Shown here piece after piece: positions 8,225-15,997 of a stretch of DNA of 23,796 nucleotides. The stretch is from contig DVLR01000166.1 of assembly GCA_018715425.1 (NCBI GenBank), forward strand, positions 1 through 23,796, written 5' to 3'. Each line of letters opens with the position of its first letter. Positions within the stretch are counted from its first letter, which is position 1. Under the pieces are notes generated by a model. It did no database searches, was not told where the DNA came from, and was given only the letters and a program-made list of their open reading frames with translations. This DNA is from Candidatus Merdenecus merdavium. Its GTDB lineage: Bacteria; Bacillota; Clostridia; Lachnospirales; Lachnospiraceae. Both the position numbers and the translations under genes were made by a program.

Positions 8225-9442
8225 ATGGTTAATATTGCAATATTAGGTTACGGTACTGTTGGATCAGGAGTAGTAGAGGTTTTAGAAACCAACCAGGCCA
8301 GCATTAATAAAAAAGCAGGAGAGGAAATTAACATCAAATATGTATTAGATTTAAGAGATTTTCCAGGTGATAAAATTCAGGAAAAAATTGTTCATGATTA
8401 CGAGGTTATTGTAAATGATCCAGAAGTATCTATTGTAGTAGAAGTTATGGGAGGGGTAGAACCTGCATATACTTTCGCAAAAAGAGCTTTAGAGAGTGGA
8501 AAAAGTGTATGTACCTCTAATAAAGAATTGGTAGCAGCTCATGGTTCTGAATTATTAGCCATCGCAAGGAAAAAAGAAATTAACTTCTTATTTGAAGCAA
8601 GCTGTGGTGGAGGGATTCCCATTATTCGTCCATTAAATTCATCTCTTACGGCAGATGAAATCGATGAGATCACAGGTATTTTAAATGGTACAACCAATTA
8701 TATTTTAAGTGAAATGTCTCATAAAGGTTCGAATTTTGATGATGTATTAAAAAAAGCTCAGGAATTAGGATATGCCGAAAGAAATCCCGAAGCAGACGTA
8801 GAGGGCTACGATGCTTGTAGAAAGATCGCCATCCTATCATCTCTTGCTTTTGGACGTCAAGTAGATTATCAAGATATTTACACAGAAGGAATTACAAAGA
8901 TTACGGATATTGATATAAAATACGCAAAGGCTATGGGATATAATATTAAGCTATTAGCATCTAGTAAAAAGGTAGAAGATAGCTTCTATGCTATGGTAGT
9001 ACCTATGATGATCAATGATGAACATCCTCTATACAGTGTTAATGGAGTATTTAATGCTATTTTTGTACATGGAAATGTACTAGGAGATGTAATGTTCTAT
9101 GGTAGTGGAGCTGGTAAACTTCCAACTGCTAGTGCAGTTGTAGCAGATGTGGTTGATGCAGCAAAACATTTAAATCGGAATATTATGACATTCTGGAGTA
9201 GTAAGAAGTTAGAACTCACTGATATTAGTAATGCTCAAGGTCGTTTCTTCGTTAGAGTGAAGGGAAATGAAAAGGATCACTTAGATCAAATAAAGAGTGT
9301 TTTTGGTGATGTTGAAATCATAACTCTTCCAGAAGTAACTGGAGAATTTGGCTTTGTTACAGAAATCCTAACAGAAAAATCCTATAAAGAGAAAGCAGAG
9401 AATCTTAGTGGAATTATAGGAATGATTAGAGTAGAGATCTAA
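8225..9442 (+). CDS. hom: Homoserine dehydrogenase
   Basis: It reduces aspartate 4-semialdehyde to homoserine with NAD(P)H, the branch point towards threonine and methionine. The 405-residue protein has the Rossmann motif GYGTVGSG (residues 8-15). The substrate/cofactor segment TSNK has the conserved Lys 100, and the catalytic signature NPEADVEGYDACRK ends in Lys 200. The last 75 residues or so (RFFVRVKGNEKDHLDQIKSV onwards) look like a regulatory ACT domain, as in Gram-positive feedback-inhibited enzymes. AAAGGGGAA precedes ATG 8225. The neighbours, ACT protein, ApgM-like protein and aspartokinase, make a compact aspartate-family operon. Confidence 0.96.
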   Translation: MVNIAILGYGTVGSGVVEVLETNQASINKKAGEEINIKYVLDLRDFPGDKIQEKIVHDYEVIVNDPEVSIVVEVMGGVEPAYTFAKRALESGKSVCTSNKELVAAHGSELLAIARKKEINFLFEASCGGGIPIIRPLNSSLTADEIDEITGILNGTTNYILSEMSHKGSNFDDVLKKAQELGYAERNPEADVEGYDACRKIAILSSLAFGRQVDYQDIYTEGITKITDIDIKYAKAMGYNIKLLASSKKVEDSFYAMVVPMMINDEHPLYSVNGVFNAIFVHGNVLGDVMFYGSGAGKLPTASAVVADVVDAAKHLNRNIMTFWSSKKLELTDISNAQGRFFVRVKGNEKDHLDQIKSVFGDVEIITLPEVTGEFGFVTEILTEKSYKEKAENLSGIIGMIRVEI

Positions 9443-9488
9443 TAGTTATAGTAGCGCTTTATTTGATAGAAGCGTTGTGGAGGAGATT

Positions 9489-10694
9489 ATGAAATATATT
9501 GTAGTTTTAGGTGATGGTATGGCAGATGAGCCCATAGAGGAATTAAATGGATTAACCCCTCTTGCTTATGCTAAAACTCCCACACTAGATGAATTATCAA
9601 GAGTATCAGAGATTGGCTTGATTCATACGATTCCCGAGGGGATGAATCCAGGAAGTGACACAGCAAATTTATCTGTCTTAGGTTATGATCCAAAGAAATA
9701 TTATACTGGAAGATCTCCTTTAGAGGCGTTGAGTATTGGTGTGAATATGGCTCCTACAGATATATCCTTTCGTTGTAACCTAGTTACCTTATCAGAGGAA
9801 GAGGTTCCTTACGAAAAGAGGGTTATCATCGATCACAGTTCTGATGAAATTACAACAGAAGATGCAGCAATACTGTTGGAAGCTGTAAGATCTGCACTAC
9901 AAACAGAAACTTATAAATTCTATACAGGAACTAGTTATAGGCATCTTTTGATTTGGGAGCATGGAGAAGTTCTTGAACTAACTCCTCCCCATGATGTTCT
10001 AGAGCAGTGTATAGAGGCTTACATACCAAAAGATCCAGTATTGCTAGCTATGCAAAAGAAAAGCTATGAGGTTTTGTCGAAGCATCCCATCAATTTAGAG
10101 CGTAAAAAACGGGGTCTTCACCCAGCCAATAGCTGTTGGTTCTGGGGAGCAGGAACCAGACCTTCTCTTACATCATTTGAAGAAAAGAATAAAAAAAGTG
10201 GTGTCATGGTTTCCGCAGTTGATTTGCTAAAGGGAATTGCTGTTGGTGCTGGTATGAAAAACCTAGAGATAGAGGGAGCAAATGGAGGGCTTCATACCAA
10301 CTATGAGGGAAAAGCAAGGGGAGCCGTTGATGCTCTATTAAAGGATGGCTATGATTTTGCTTATATACATGTAGAGGCTCCAGACGAAATGGGCCATCAA
10401 GGAAACGTAAAAAATAAAGTAAAAGCTATTGAAAACTTAGATGAAAAAGTGATAAAAGTAGTCAAAGAGGCTTTGGATCAATCTGGTGAAGAGTATCGCA
10501 TGATGGTGCTTCCTGATCATCCTACTCCAATTAGGATTAGAACTCATACTTCTGATCCAGTTCCATATCTTTTATACGATAGCAGTCATCCAAAAACAAA
10601 TCCATTCATGTATCATGAAAAGGATGCTAGTGCCAGTGGTAATCGAATAGAAAAAGGATATCAAGGAATAGATTATCTGTTTTCGGATCATTGA
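9489..10694 (+). CDS. apgM: ApgM-family protein (cofactor-independent phosphoglycerate mutase-like); candidate alternative homoserine kinase
   Basis: A 401-residue alkaline-phosphatase-superfamily protein of the archaeal ApgM type (COG3635). Metal-ligand motifs expected of the fold are all present: GDGMADEP (residues 8-15), GSDTANLSVLGYDP (55-68, the nucleophile region), HVEAPDEMGH (Asp 299, His 303), LPDHPTP (Asp 343, His 344) and His 353. Annotators usually call it 2,3-bisphosphoglycerate-independent phosphoglycerate mutase. A subfamily of these proteins has been proposed to act as homoserine kinase because its genes sit in threonine operons lacking thrB; here it lies exactly between hom and lysC. 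The family is clear; the reaction is inferred from context. ATG 9489 is preferred because GGAGGAGA (9479-9486) precedes it; GTG 9477 overlaps that ribosome binding site. Confidence 0.88.
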   Translation: MKYIVVLGDGMADEPIEELNGLTPLAYAKTPTLDELSRVSEIGLIHTIPEGMNPGSDTANLSVLGYDPKKYYTGRSPLEALSIGVNMAPTDISFRCNLVTLSEEEVPYEKRVIIDHSSDEITTEDAAILLEAVRSALQTETYKFYTGTSYRHLLIWEHGEVLELTPPHDVLEQCIEAYIPKDPVLLAMQKKSYEVLSKHPINLERKKRGLHPANSCWFWGAGTRPSLTSFEEKNKKSGVMVSAVDLLKGIAVGAGMKNLEIEGANGGLHTNYEGKARGAVDALLKDGYDFAYIHVEAPDEMGHQGNVKNKVKAIENLDEKVIKVVKEALDQSGEEYRMMVLPDHPTPIRIRTHTSDPVPYLLYDSSHPKTNPFMYHEKDASASGNRIEKGYQGIDYLFSDH

Positions 10695-10723
10695 AAACAA
10701 GTGAGAAAAGCGAGGAGAAAATT

Positions 10724-11932
10724 ATGCTTATAGTTAAAAAATTCGGTGGTAGCTCAGTTGCTGATAAAGAACGAATCTACAATGTGGCAAAAAGATGTAT
10801 TGAGGATTATAAAAAAGGTCATGATGTAATCATTGTACTGTCTGCTATGGGGAAGACTACGGATGGTTTGATTGCACAGGCAAAAGAAATTAATCCATGT
10901 GCATCAAAAAGAGAGCTTGATATGTTATTAACCACAGGAGAACAGATATCAGTTGCCCTTATGTCCATGGCCATGGATGCCTTAGGAGTACCAGCTATTT
11001 CGTTAAATGCATTCCAGGTTGCTATGCGCACCACTAGAAAATATGGTAATTCAAGATTGAAGAAAATCGATACAGATAGAATTAAACATGAATTGGATGC
11101 CAGAAAGATTGTAATCGTCACAGGCTTCCAAGGCATAAATCGATATGATGACTATACCACCTTAGGAAGAGGTGGATCCGATACTACAGCAGTTGCTTTA
11201 GCAGCAGCGCTTCATGCAGATGCATGTGAGATATACACAGATGTAGAGGGTGTATATACAGCCGATCCAAGGATTGTGCCAAATGCTAAGAAAATCAATG
11301 AAATCACTTATGATGAAATGCTTGAACTTGCCACTTTAGGTGCAAAAGTACTTCATAATCGTTCAGTAGAAATGGCGAAAAAATACGGTGTACCTTTAGT
11401 AGTACGCTCAAGTTTAAATAGAGCATCAGGGACTGTTGTTAAGGAGGAAGTTAGAATGGAAAGAATGTTAATCAGTGGTGTAGCAGCCGATAAAAATGCA
11501 ACCAGAGTATCTGTTATTGGCTTGAAAGATGAGCCAGGTATTGCTTTTAAATTATTTAACTTATTAGCTAAGAATAATATCAATGTAGATATCATTCTTC
11601 AATCTGTAGGCCGTGATGGAACCAAAGACATTTCTTTTACTGTTGCACAAGACGATGCAAAAGAAACCATCGATTTAATCGAAGATAATAAGAATAGGAT
11701 CACTGCCCAAAGAGTTGAGTGTGAAACAGATGTTGCAAAAGTATCTGTTGTGGGAGCTGGAATGACTTCTAATCCTGGTGTAGCAGCTAAAATGTTTGAA
11801 TCCTTATATAATGTAGGTGTCAATATAAAGATGATTTCCACATCAGAGATCAAGGTAACTGTTTTAATTGATCAAAAAAACGTAGACAAAGCAATGCAAG
11901 CTGTCCATGATGCTTTTGGATTAGGAGAGTAA
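10724..11932 (+). CDS. lysC: Aspartokinase (alpha chain)
   Basis: It phosphorylates aspartate, the first step to lysine, threonine and methionine. The 402-residue protein has KFGGSSVA at residues 6-13, TTGEQIS and GRGGSDTTAVALAAAL in the kinase domain, and two ACT domains in the C-terminal third (about 262-402). Length and layout match the lysine-sensitive B. subtilis LysC class. ATG 10724 has GAGGAG (10712-10717) upstream. A longer start (TTG 10691) overlaps the apgM stop but lacks this support. An internal ribosome binding site and in-frame ATG at 11456 predict a second, shorter product from the same frame (next entry). Last gene of the operon before a bidirectional terminator. Confidence 0.96.
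   Translation: MLIVKKFGGSSVADKERIYNVAKRCIEDYKKGHDVIIVLSAMGKTTDGLIAQAKEINPCASKRELDMLLTTGEQISVALMSMAMDALGVPAISLNAFQVAMRTTRKYGNSRLKKIDTDRIKHELDARKIVIVTGFQGINRYDDYTTLGRGGSDTTAVALAAALHADACEIYTDVEGVYTADPRIVPNAKKINEITYDEMLELATLGAKVLHNRSVEMAKKYGVPLVVRSSLNRASGTVVKEEVRMERMLISGVAADKNATRVSVIGLKDEPGIAFKLFNLLAKNNINVDIILQSVGRDGTKDISFTVAQDDAKETIDLIEDNKNRITAQRVECETDVAKVSVVGAGMTSNPGVAAKMFESLYNVGVNIKMISTSEIKVTVLIDQKNVDKAMQAVHDAFGLGE
11441..11458 (+). promoter_or_regulatory. Internal ribosome binding site and start codon in lysC
   Basis: AAGGAGGA at 11441-11448, then 7 bases, then ATG 11456-11458 in the lysC frame. It encodes Lys-Glu-Glu and is stronger than the ribosome binding site of the full-length gene. 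Confidence 0.8.
11456..11932 (+). CDS. lysC: Aspartokinase beta chain from an internal start within lysC
   Basis: AAGGAGGA (11441-11448), a near-perfect Shine-Dalgarno sequence, lies 7 bases before the in-frame ATG 11456 (Met 245 of the alpha chain). The resulting 158-residue product (MERMLISGVAADKNATRVSV onwards) contains just the two ACT domains. B. subtilis aspartokinase II is known to be an alpha2beta2 enzyme whose beta subunit (about 160 residues) arises from such an in-frame internal start, so the same is inferred here. Whether the beta chain is made in this organism cannot be seen from sequence. Confidence 0.75.
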   Translation: MERMLISGVAADKNATRVSVIGLKDEPGIAFKLFNLLAKNNINVDIILQSVGRDGTKDISFTVAQDDAKETIDLIEDNKNRITAQRVECETDVAKVSVVGAGMTSNPGVAAKMFESLYNVGVNIKMISTSEIKVTVLIDQKNVDKAMQAVHDAFGLGE

Positions 11933-11960
11933 TGGTTTAAATTAAATCATGTTTATAAAA

Positions 11961-12019
11961 ATAAAGATAAAAATATGCGGTAAACTCATGATGAGGAACT
12001 GCATATTTTTATCTTTTAT
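11961..12019. terminator. Bidirectional terminator between lysC and the DUF975 gene
   Basis: GATAAAAATATGC (11966-11978) pairs with GCATATTTTTATC (12001-12013), with extra A-T pairs outside and a small CTCAT/ATGAG helix in the loop. The arms are A-rich on one side and T-rich on the other, so both strands give a hairpin ending in U residues, suited to the converging genes. Confidence 0.8.
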
Positions 12020-12053
12020 TTAAGGGAGATTAGATATCTGATTTTATGAAATC

Positions 12054-13160
12054 CTAATTATAATAATTGTCTTTATATGGATTTTCGTATCCATCTAGGC
12101 TTTGTCCATTTTTATTTTTTTTATCTGATTCTTGGTTAGGAATATCATATGGGTCGTTGTAATTTTGTCCATCCTGCTCTCTATCATTAGAATTAGGATA
12201 CTGTCCATCCTGGTCGTAAGGATTTTGGTTAGGATACGGTTCATTTTGGTTATAAGGATCTTGGTCAGGATACGGTCCATTTTGGTTATAAGGGCCTTGG
12301 TCAGAATACGGTCCATTTTGATTATAAGGACCTTGGTTACCATACTGTCCGCCTTGGTTGTATGGGTTTTGTTGATAAAACCAGCCATTATCTGAAAATG
12401 GTCCTTCAGGAGGAAGCTGTCCAGAAACCTGTAAGTAAAACATTGCTTGTGTAGAACTCATATATGGTGTTACGTATAGGCTTGCAATACCACATGTAAT
12501 GGAAACTAACAAAAGCATAGGAATAAAACTTAAATTCATATAAAGTAGGCTAACCCTGTAACCTCGCATCATTTTATAGCTTTCTCTTAAGGCTTCTATG
12601 ACTCCTATTTCAGGATTCTGAACATAGACGAAAACTGCTTGGGAGAAAGATAACATGAGGAAGAGTTCTGCGGTCATAGAGCCGATAAATACAAGGAAAG
12701 ATAATAGGATGATTCCTGGGTTTGGATAGATAGCACTTAAAAATAATACAAAGTAAAGGGGAATTAGGCATGCTACACCAATGAGTGCGATTAAACATTG
12801 GATTCCTAAAGCTTTTAATGGATGGTTTCTAAATGGAAATAAAATGTCTTCTACAGAAGATGGTCTACCTGTTGTAACATTGTAATAGAATCGAGAGTCT
12901 CCCGTCTCTAAAATAGATAAAAATAAAGTGATGAGTGTAAAGGATATTAGGCTTAATACGGCAGATTCAAAGCTCGGATTGTAGCTGGAATATCCTCCAG
13001 ATAGGTAAGAGAAACTGCCAAATCCTAAAATTGCGCTCATAAGAGCATAAAGTATAGATGAAGCTACACCTATAATTAACATAATTAGGATAGCATGAGG
13101 GAAGTTTCCTCTCATTCGCTGTTTTGCCATTTGTTTTAATTGTGCACAGCTATAGTTCAT
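12054..13160 (-). CDS. DUF975-family integral membrane protein with a Pro/Tyr/Gln/Asn-rich repeat tail
   Basis: A 368-residue protein. Residues 1-247 match the DUF975 type: a short basic N-terminus (LKQMAKQRMRGNF) and about five or six membrane segments (near 22-46, 66-84, 118-143, 148-178, 204-230), with FYYNVTTGRP and LRESYKMMRGYR between them. Residues 248-368 are hydrophilic, full of P, Y, N, Q, G and D, and include ten six-residue units (265-324) such as GPYNQN and GPYSDQ. The function of DUF975 is unknown. ATG 13160 (minus strand) has GGAGA upstream, and a good promoter lies 55-80 bases before it. It runs opposite to lysC and divergent from tex. The tail is probably disordered; whether it faces the cytoplasm cannot be settled here. 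Confidence 0.82.
   Translation of the reverse strand: MNYSCAQLKQMAKQRMRGNFPHAILIMLIIGVASSILYALMSAILGFGSFSYLSGGYSSYNPSFESAVLSLISFTLITLFLSILETGDSRFYYNVTTGRPSSVEDILFPFRNHPLKALGIQCLIALIGVACLIPLYFVLFLSAIYPNPGIILLSFLVFIGSMTAELFLMLSFSQAVFVYVQNPEIGVIEALRESYKMMRGYRVSLLYMNLSFIPMLLLVSITCGIASLYVTPYMSSTQAMFYLQVSGQLPPEGPFSDNGWFYQQNPYNQGGQYGNQGPYNQNGPYSDQGPYNQNGPYPDQDPYNQNEPYPNQNPYDQDGQYPNSNDREQDGQNYNDPYDIPNQESDKKNKNGQSLDGYENPYKDNYYN
12189..12368 (-). repeat. Ten tandem 18-bp units encoding hexapeptides of the form xPYxxQ
   Basis: Residues 265-324 of the DUF975 protein divide into ten units of six, for example NPYNQG, GPYNQN, GPYSDQ, DPYNQN and EPYPNQ. Middle copies pair into a 36-bp higher-order repeat (GPYxDQ followed by xPYNQN). 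The DNA is visibly repetitive (TTTTGGTTATAAGG and variants) and creates spurious open frames on both strands. Confidence 0.85.
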
Positions 13161-13213
13161 AATTTAAGTCTCCATTCTTTTCTTATCAATTGGGAATTAA
13201 ATCCTCTGTTAAA

Positions 13214-13242
13214 ATAATACCATATCTATAAATACTTGACAA
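13214..13242 (-). promoter_or_regulatory. Promoter of the DUF975 gene
   Basis: On the minus strand TTGTCA (13242-13237) and TATTAT (13219-13214) are separated by 17 bases. Confidence 0.65.
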
Positions 13243-13316
13243 GATCATACAGCCTTTCGTTCCTTCTATTTTGGTAGGATGATTTTAGTATGACAAGTCA
13301 AAGAATGAGTTATCCC

Positions 13317-13345
13317 TTGCCTCAAGAAGAAAATTAAATTATAAT
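13317..13345 (+). promoter_or_regulatory. Promoter of tex
   Basis: TTGCCT (13317-13322), 17 bases, then a perfect TATAAT (13340-13345). The start would be near 13352, giving a short leader before AAGGAG and ATG 13378. Confidence 0.75.
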
Positions 13346-13377
13346 AGAAAGCTAAGAGAAGAAAAGGAGTTCGGATC

Positions 13378-15528
13378 ATGGATATAATAAAAGCATTAAC
13401 AGCAGAGTTGAAGGTAGAAAAATGGCAGATAGAAGCTGCGGTATCATTAATTGATGAGGGAAACACCATACCGTTTATTTCAAGATATAGAAAAGAAGCT
13501 ACGGGCTCATTAAATGATGAAGTGTTAAGAAATTTATATGACAGACTCGTTTATTTGCGAAATTTAGAAGATAAGAAACAGCAAGTCATAAATAGTATAG
13601 AAGAACAAGGAAAACTTACAGAACAATTAAAGAAACAAATTTTAGATGCCACAACGTTAGTTGTAGTAGATGATTTATACCGTCCATATCGACCTAAAAG
13701 AAGGACGAGAGCAACCATTGCAAAAGATAAAGGTTTAGAACCGTTGGCCAATTTTATTAGCCTTCAGATGAGTGAATATCCTTTAGAAGAAGAAGCAATG
13801 AAATATCTTAATGAGGAAAAAGAAATTCTAACAGTCGAAGATGCTATCTCGGGTGCAAAAGATATTATTGCTGAAACCATAGCTGATTGTGCTGATTATA
13901 GAATATACATTAGGAAAATAACCACCAAAGAAGGTATGGTAACTTCAATAGCAAAAGACGAAAAGGCAGAATCCGTATACGAGATGTATTATGATTATGA
14001 AGAAGCTATTTCTAAGATAGCTGGTCATAGGGTGCTAGCTTTAAATAGAGGTGAGAAGGAAAAGTTTTTAACAGTAAAAATCCAAGCTCCAGATGATCGG
14101 ATATTGCAGTATTTAAATAAAAAGGTTATTGTTAAGGATCATCCGTATACTACTCCGGTTTTAGAGGAAGTGGTAGAGGATAGCTATAAACGTTTGATTG
14201 CTCCTGCCATAGAACGTGAAATAAGGAACGAAATGACAGAAAATGCAGAAGACGGAGCAATCAAAGTCTTTGGTAAAAATCTAGAGCAATTATTAATGCA
14301 ACCACCAATTGAAGGCCAAGTAGTACTGGGATGGGATCCAGCCTTTCGTACTGGTTGTAAGCTTGCAGTGGTAGATGTAACAGGAAAAGTTTTAGATACG
14401 GCTGTCATCTATCCAACGGCACCTACTTCAGATGTAAAAATTGCAGCGGCTAAAAAAACACTGAAAAATATGATCAAGAAATATCATATTTCTTTAATCT
14501 CTGTAGGAAATGGAACAGCATCTAGAGAATCAGAATTAATCATTGTGGATCTTTTAAAAGAAATCGATGAAACCATTCAATATGTCATTGTAAACGAGGC
14601 TGGTGCTTCGGTATATTCTGCTAGTAAATTAGCAACAGAAGAATTTCCAAACTTTGATGTAGGACAAAGAAGTGCAGCTTCTATTGCAAGAAGATTACAA
14701 GATCCTTTGGCAGAGCTTGTTAAAATAGATCCAAAATCCATTGGTGTAGGTCAGTATCAACATGACATGAATCAGAAGAAGTTAAGTGAGGCTTTAACAG
14801 GTGTGGTAGAGGGCTGTGTAAATAAGGTGGGAGTCGATTTAAATACTGCATCAGCCTCTTTGCTAGAATATATTTCTGGTATTTCAAAAACCATAGCAAA
14901 AAATATTGTTGCTTATAGAGAAGAAAATGGTATTTTTACAGATCGAAAGCAATTGCTAAAAGTAGCAAAGTTAGGGCCAAAAGCTTATGAACAAAGTGCA
15001 GGTTTTATGAGAATAAAAGGTGGAAAAAATCCCTTGGATAGCACCAGTGTACATCCAGAAAGCTATGATGCTGCTAAGAACTTATTAGAATCGTTAGGTT
15101 ATTCTCTAGAAGATATAGGAAAAAGTGATTTAAGTGGACTTAGTAAACAAATCAAAGACAAAAAGTCTTTAGCAAAGCAATTGGAAATAGGTGAAATCAC
15201 TTTAATGGATATCATAAAAGAGTTAGAGAAACCAGGCCGTGATCCCAGAGAAGAAATGCCAAAACCAATCCTTAGAACCGATGTTTTGGATATGAAAGAT
15301 CTTGTTCCAGGAATGCTTTTGAAAGGGACCGTTCGAAATGTTATTGATTTTGGAGCATTTGTAGATATTGGAGTGCACCAAGATGGGCTGGTCCATATTT
15401 CTCAGTTAACCAATAAGAAGTTTGTAAAACATCCTTTAGATGTTGTTGGGGTTGGAGATATAGTAGAAGTAAAAGTAATGAGTGTTGATTTAAATAAAAA
15501 AAGAATTCAACTGACAATGATTATCTAA
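13378..15528 (+). CDS. tex: Tex-family RNA-binding protein (S1 domain, transcription accessory protein)
   Basis: A 716-residue cytosolic protein of the Tex/Spt6-like family, which binds nucleic acid and affects transcription in bacteria by a mechanism not well defined. The N-terminal helical part includes VSLIDEGNTIPFISRYRKEA. The YqgF/RNase H-like domain begins about residue 313 (GQVVLGWDPAFRTGCKLAVV). A helix-hairpin-helix section at about 480-540 has VDLNTASASLLEYISGI and IVAYREENG. The C-terminal S1 domain at about 638-716 contains GTVRNVIDFGAFVDIG and DGLVHISQL. Length and order are those of the family. AAGGAG (13364-13369) precedes ATG 13378. It is apparently monocistronic; no terminator is obvious after the stop. 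Confidence 0.96.
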   Translation: MDIIKALTAELKVEKWQIEAAVSLIDEGNTIPFISRYRKEATGSLNDEVLRNLYDRLVYLRNLEDKKQQVINSIEEQGKLTEQLKKQILDATTLVVVDDLYRPYRPKRRTRATIAKDKGLEPLANFISLQMSEYPLEEEAMKYLNEEKEILTVEDAISGAKDIIAETIADCADYRIYIRKITTKEGMVTSIAKDEKAESVYEMYYDYEEAISKIAGHRVLALNRGEKEKFLTVKIQAPDDRILQYLNKKVIVKDHPYTTPVLEEVVEDSYKRLIAPAIEREIRNEMTENAEDGAIKVFGKNLEQLLMQPPIEGQVVLGWDPAFRTGCKLAVVDVTGKVLDTAVIYPTAPTSDVKIAAAKKTLKNMIKKYHISLISVGNGTASRESELIIVDLLKEIDETIQYVIVNEAGASVYSASKLATEEFPNFDVGQRSAASIARRLQDPLAELVKIDPKSIGVGQYQHDMNQKKLSEALTGVVEGCVNKVGVDLNTASASLLEYISGISKTIAKNIVAYREENGIFTDRKQLLKVAKLGPKAYEQSAGFMRIKGGKNPLDSTSVHPESYDAAKNLLESLGYSLEDIGKSDLSGLSKQIKDKKSLAKQLEIGEITLMDIIKELEKPGRDPREEMPKPILRTDVLDMKDLVPGMLLKGTVRNVIDFGAFVDIGVHQDGLVHISQLTNKKFVKHPLDVVGVGDIVEVKVMSVDLNKKRIQLTMII

Positions 15529-15609
15529 AAGAGTGAAGAATGGATCTATCCTATCAATTTACCTAAAATTCATCCATGAAATAAAATATATTTTTAGTAA
15601 GTATAGCCC

Positions 15610-15638
15610 TTGCATAATAGTTTGCAATAAGGTATAAT
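15610..15638 (+). promoter_or_regulatory. Promoter of the FMN riboswitch-ribU unit
   Basis: TTGCAT (15610-15615), a 17-base spacer and TATAAT (15633-15638). The RNA would start about 20 bases before the riboswitch. Confidence 0.75.
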
Positions 15639-15663
15639 CAGTATAGTAAATAGAATAAGGAAG

Positions 15664-15776
15664 TTCTTCGGGGCAGGGTGTAATTCCCTACCGACGGTTA
15701 TAGTCCGTGACCCACTGCAAAGTGGTTGACTTGGTGAAATTCCAAGACCGACAGTAAAGTCTGGATGAGAGAAGAA
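15664..15776 (+). ncRNA. FMN riboswitch (RFN element)
   Basis: The conserved RFN blocks are all present in order: GGGGCAGGGTG, TTCCCTACCGACGG, AGTCCGTGACCC, a variable stem, TTGGTGAAATTCCAAGACCGAC, split here as TTGGTGAAATTCC and AAGACCGACAGT, then AGTCTGGATGAGAGAAGAA. The P1 stem is TTCTTC (15664-15669) with GAAGAA (15771-15776). It binds FMN and controls riboflavin genes; here it precedes ribU, with a terminator right after it, so regulation should be by transcription termination when FMN is plentiful. Confidence 0.96.
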
Positions 15777-15796
15777 TACAGAAATCAGAATAAGTC

Positions 15797-15827
15797 AATC
15801 CCCGAATTTTTGTTCGGGGATTTTTTT
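15797..15827 (+). terminator. Riboswitch-controlled terminator
   Basis: AATCCCCGAA (15797-15806) pairs with TTCGGGGATT (15813-15822) around a 6-base loop and runs into a T tract to 15827. It lies 20 bases after the riboswitch and about 170 bases before ribU. Confidence 0.92.
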
Positions 15828-15925
15828 CTTGTGAAAGTATAGGCTTAATAGGATGTTATATACCAAAATGTCCTTTATACACAAAAACCTTTACATCATA
15901 TAAAAAAATGGACTAAATCTGTCTG

Positions 15926-15939
15926 TACTCACGTGAGTA
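15926..15939. repeat. Perfect 14-bp palindrome in the ribU leader
   Basis: TACTCACGTGAGTA is its own reverse complement. It sits between the riboswitch terminator and ribU, in a 5' leader unusually long for a gene already controlled upstream. Possible protein operator or RNA hairpin; nothing more can be said. Confidence 0.5.
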
Positions 15940-15997
15940 TCCTAGATATTCATGCATTGACCTAGAATTTCCCTTTTAAGAAAAGGAGAGAATGATT

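Noticed and set aside
12095..12395. Open frames on both strands in the 12.1-12.4 kb region (97 and 87 residues)
   Set aside because: They are low-complexity readings of the hexapeptide repeat of the DUF975 gene in other frames, with no ribosome binding sites.
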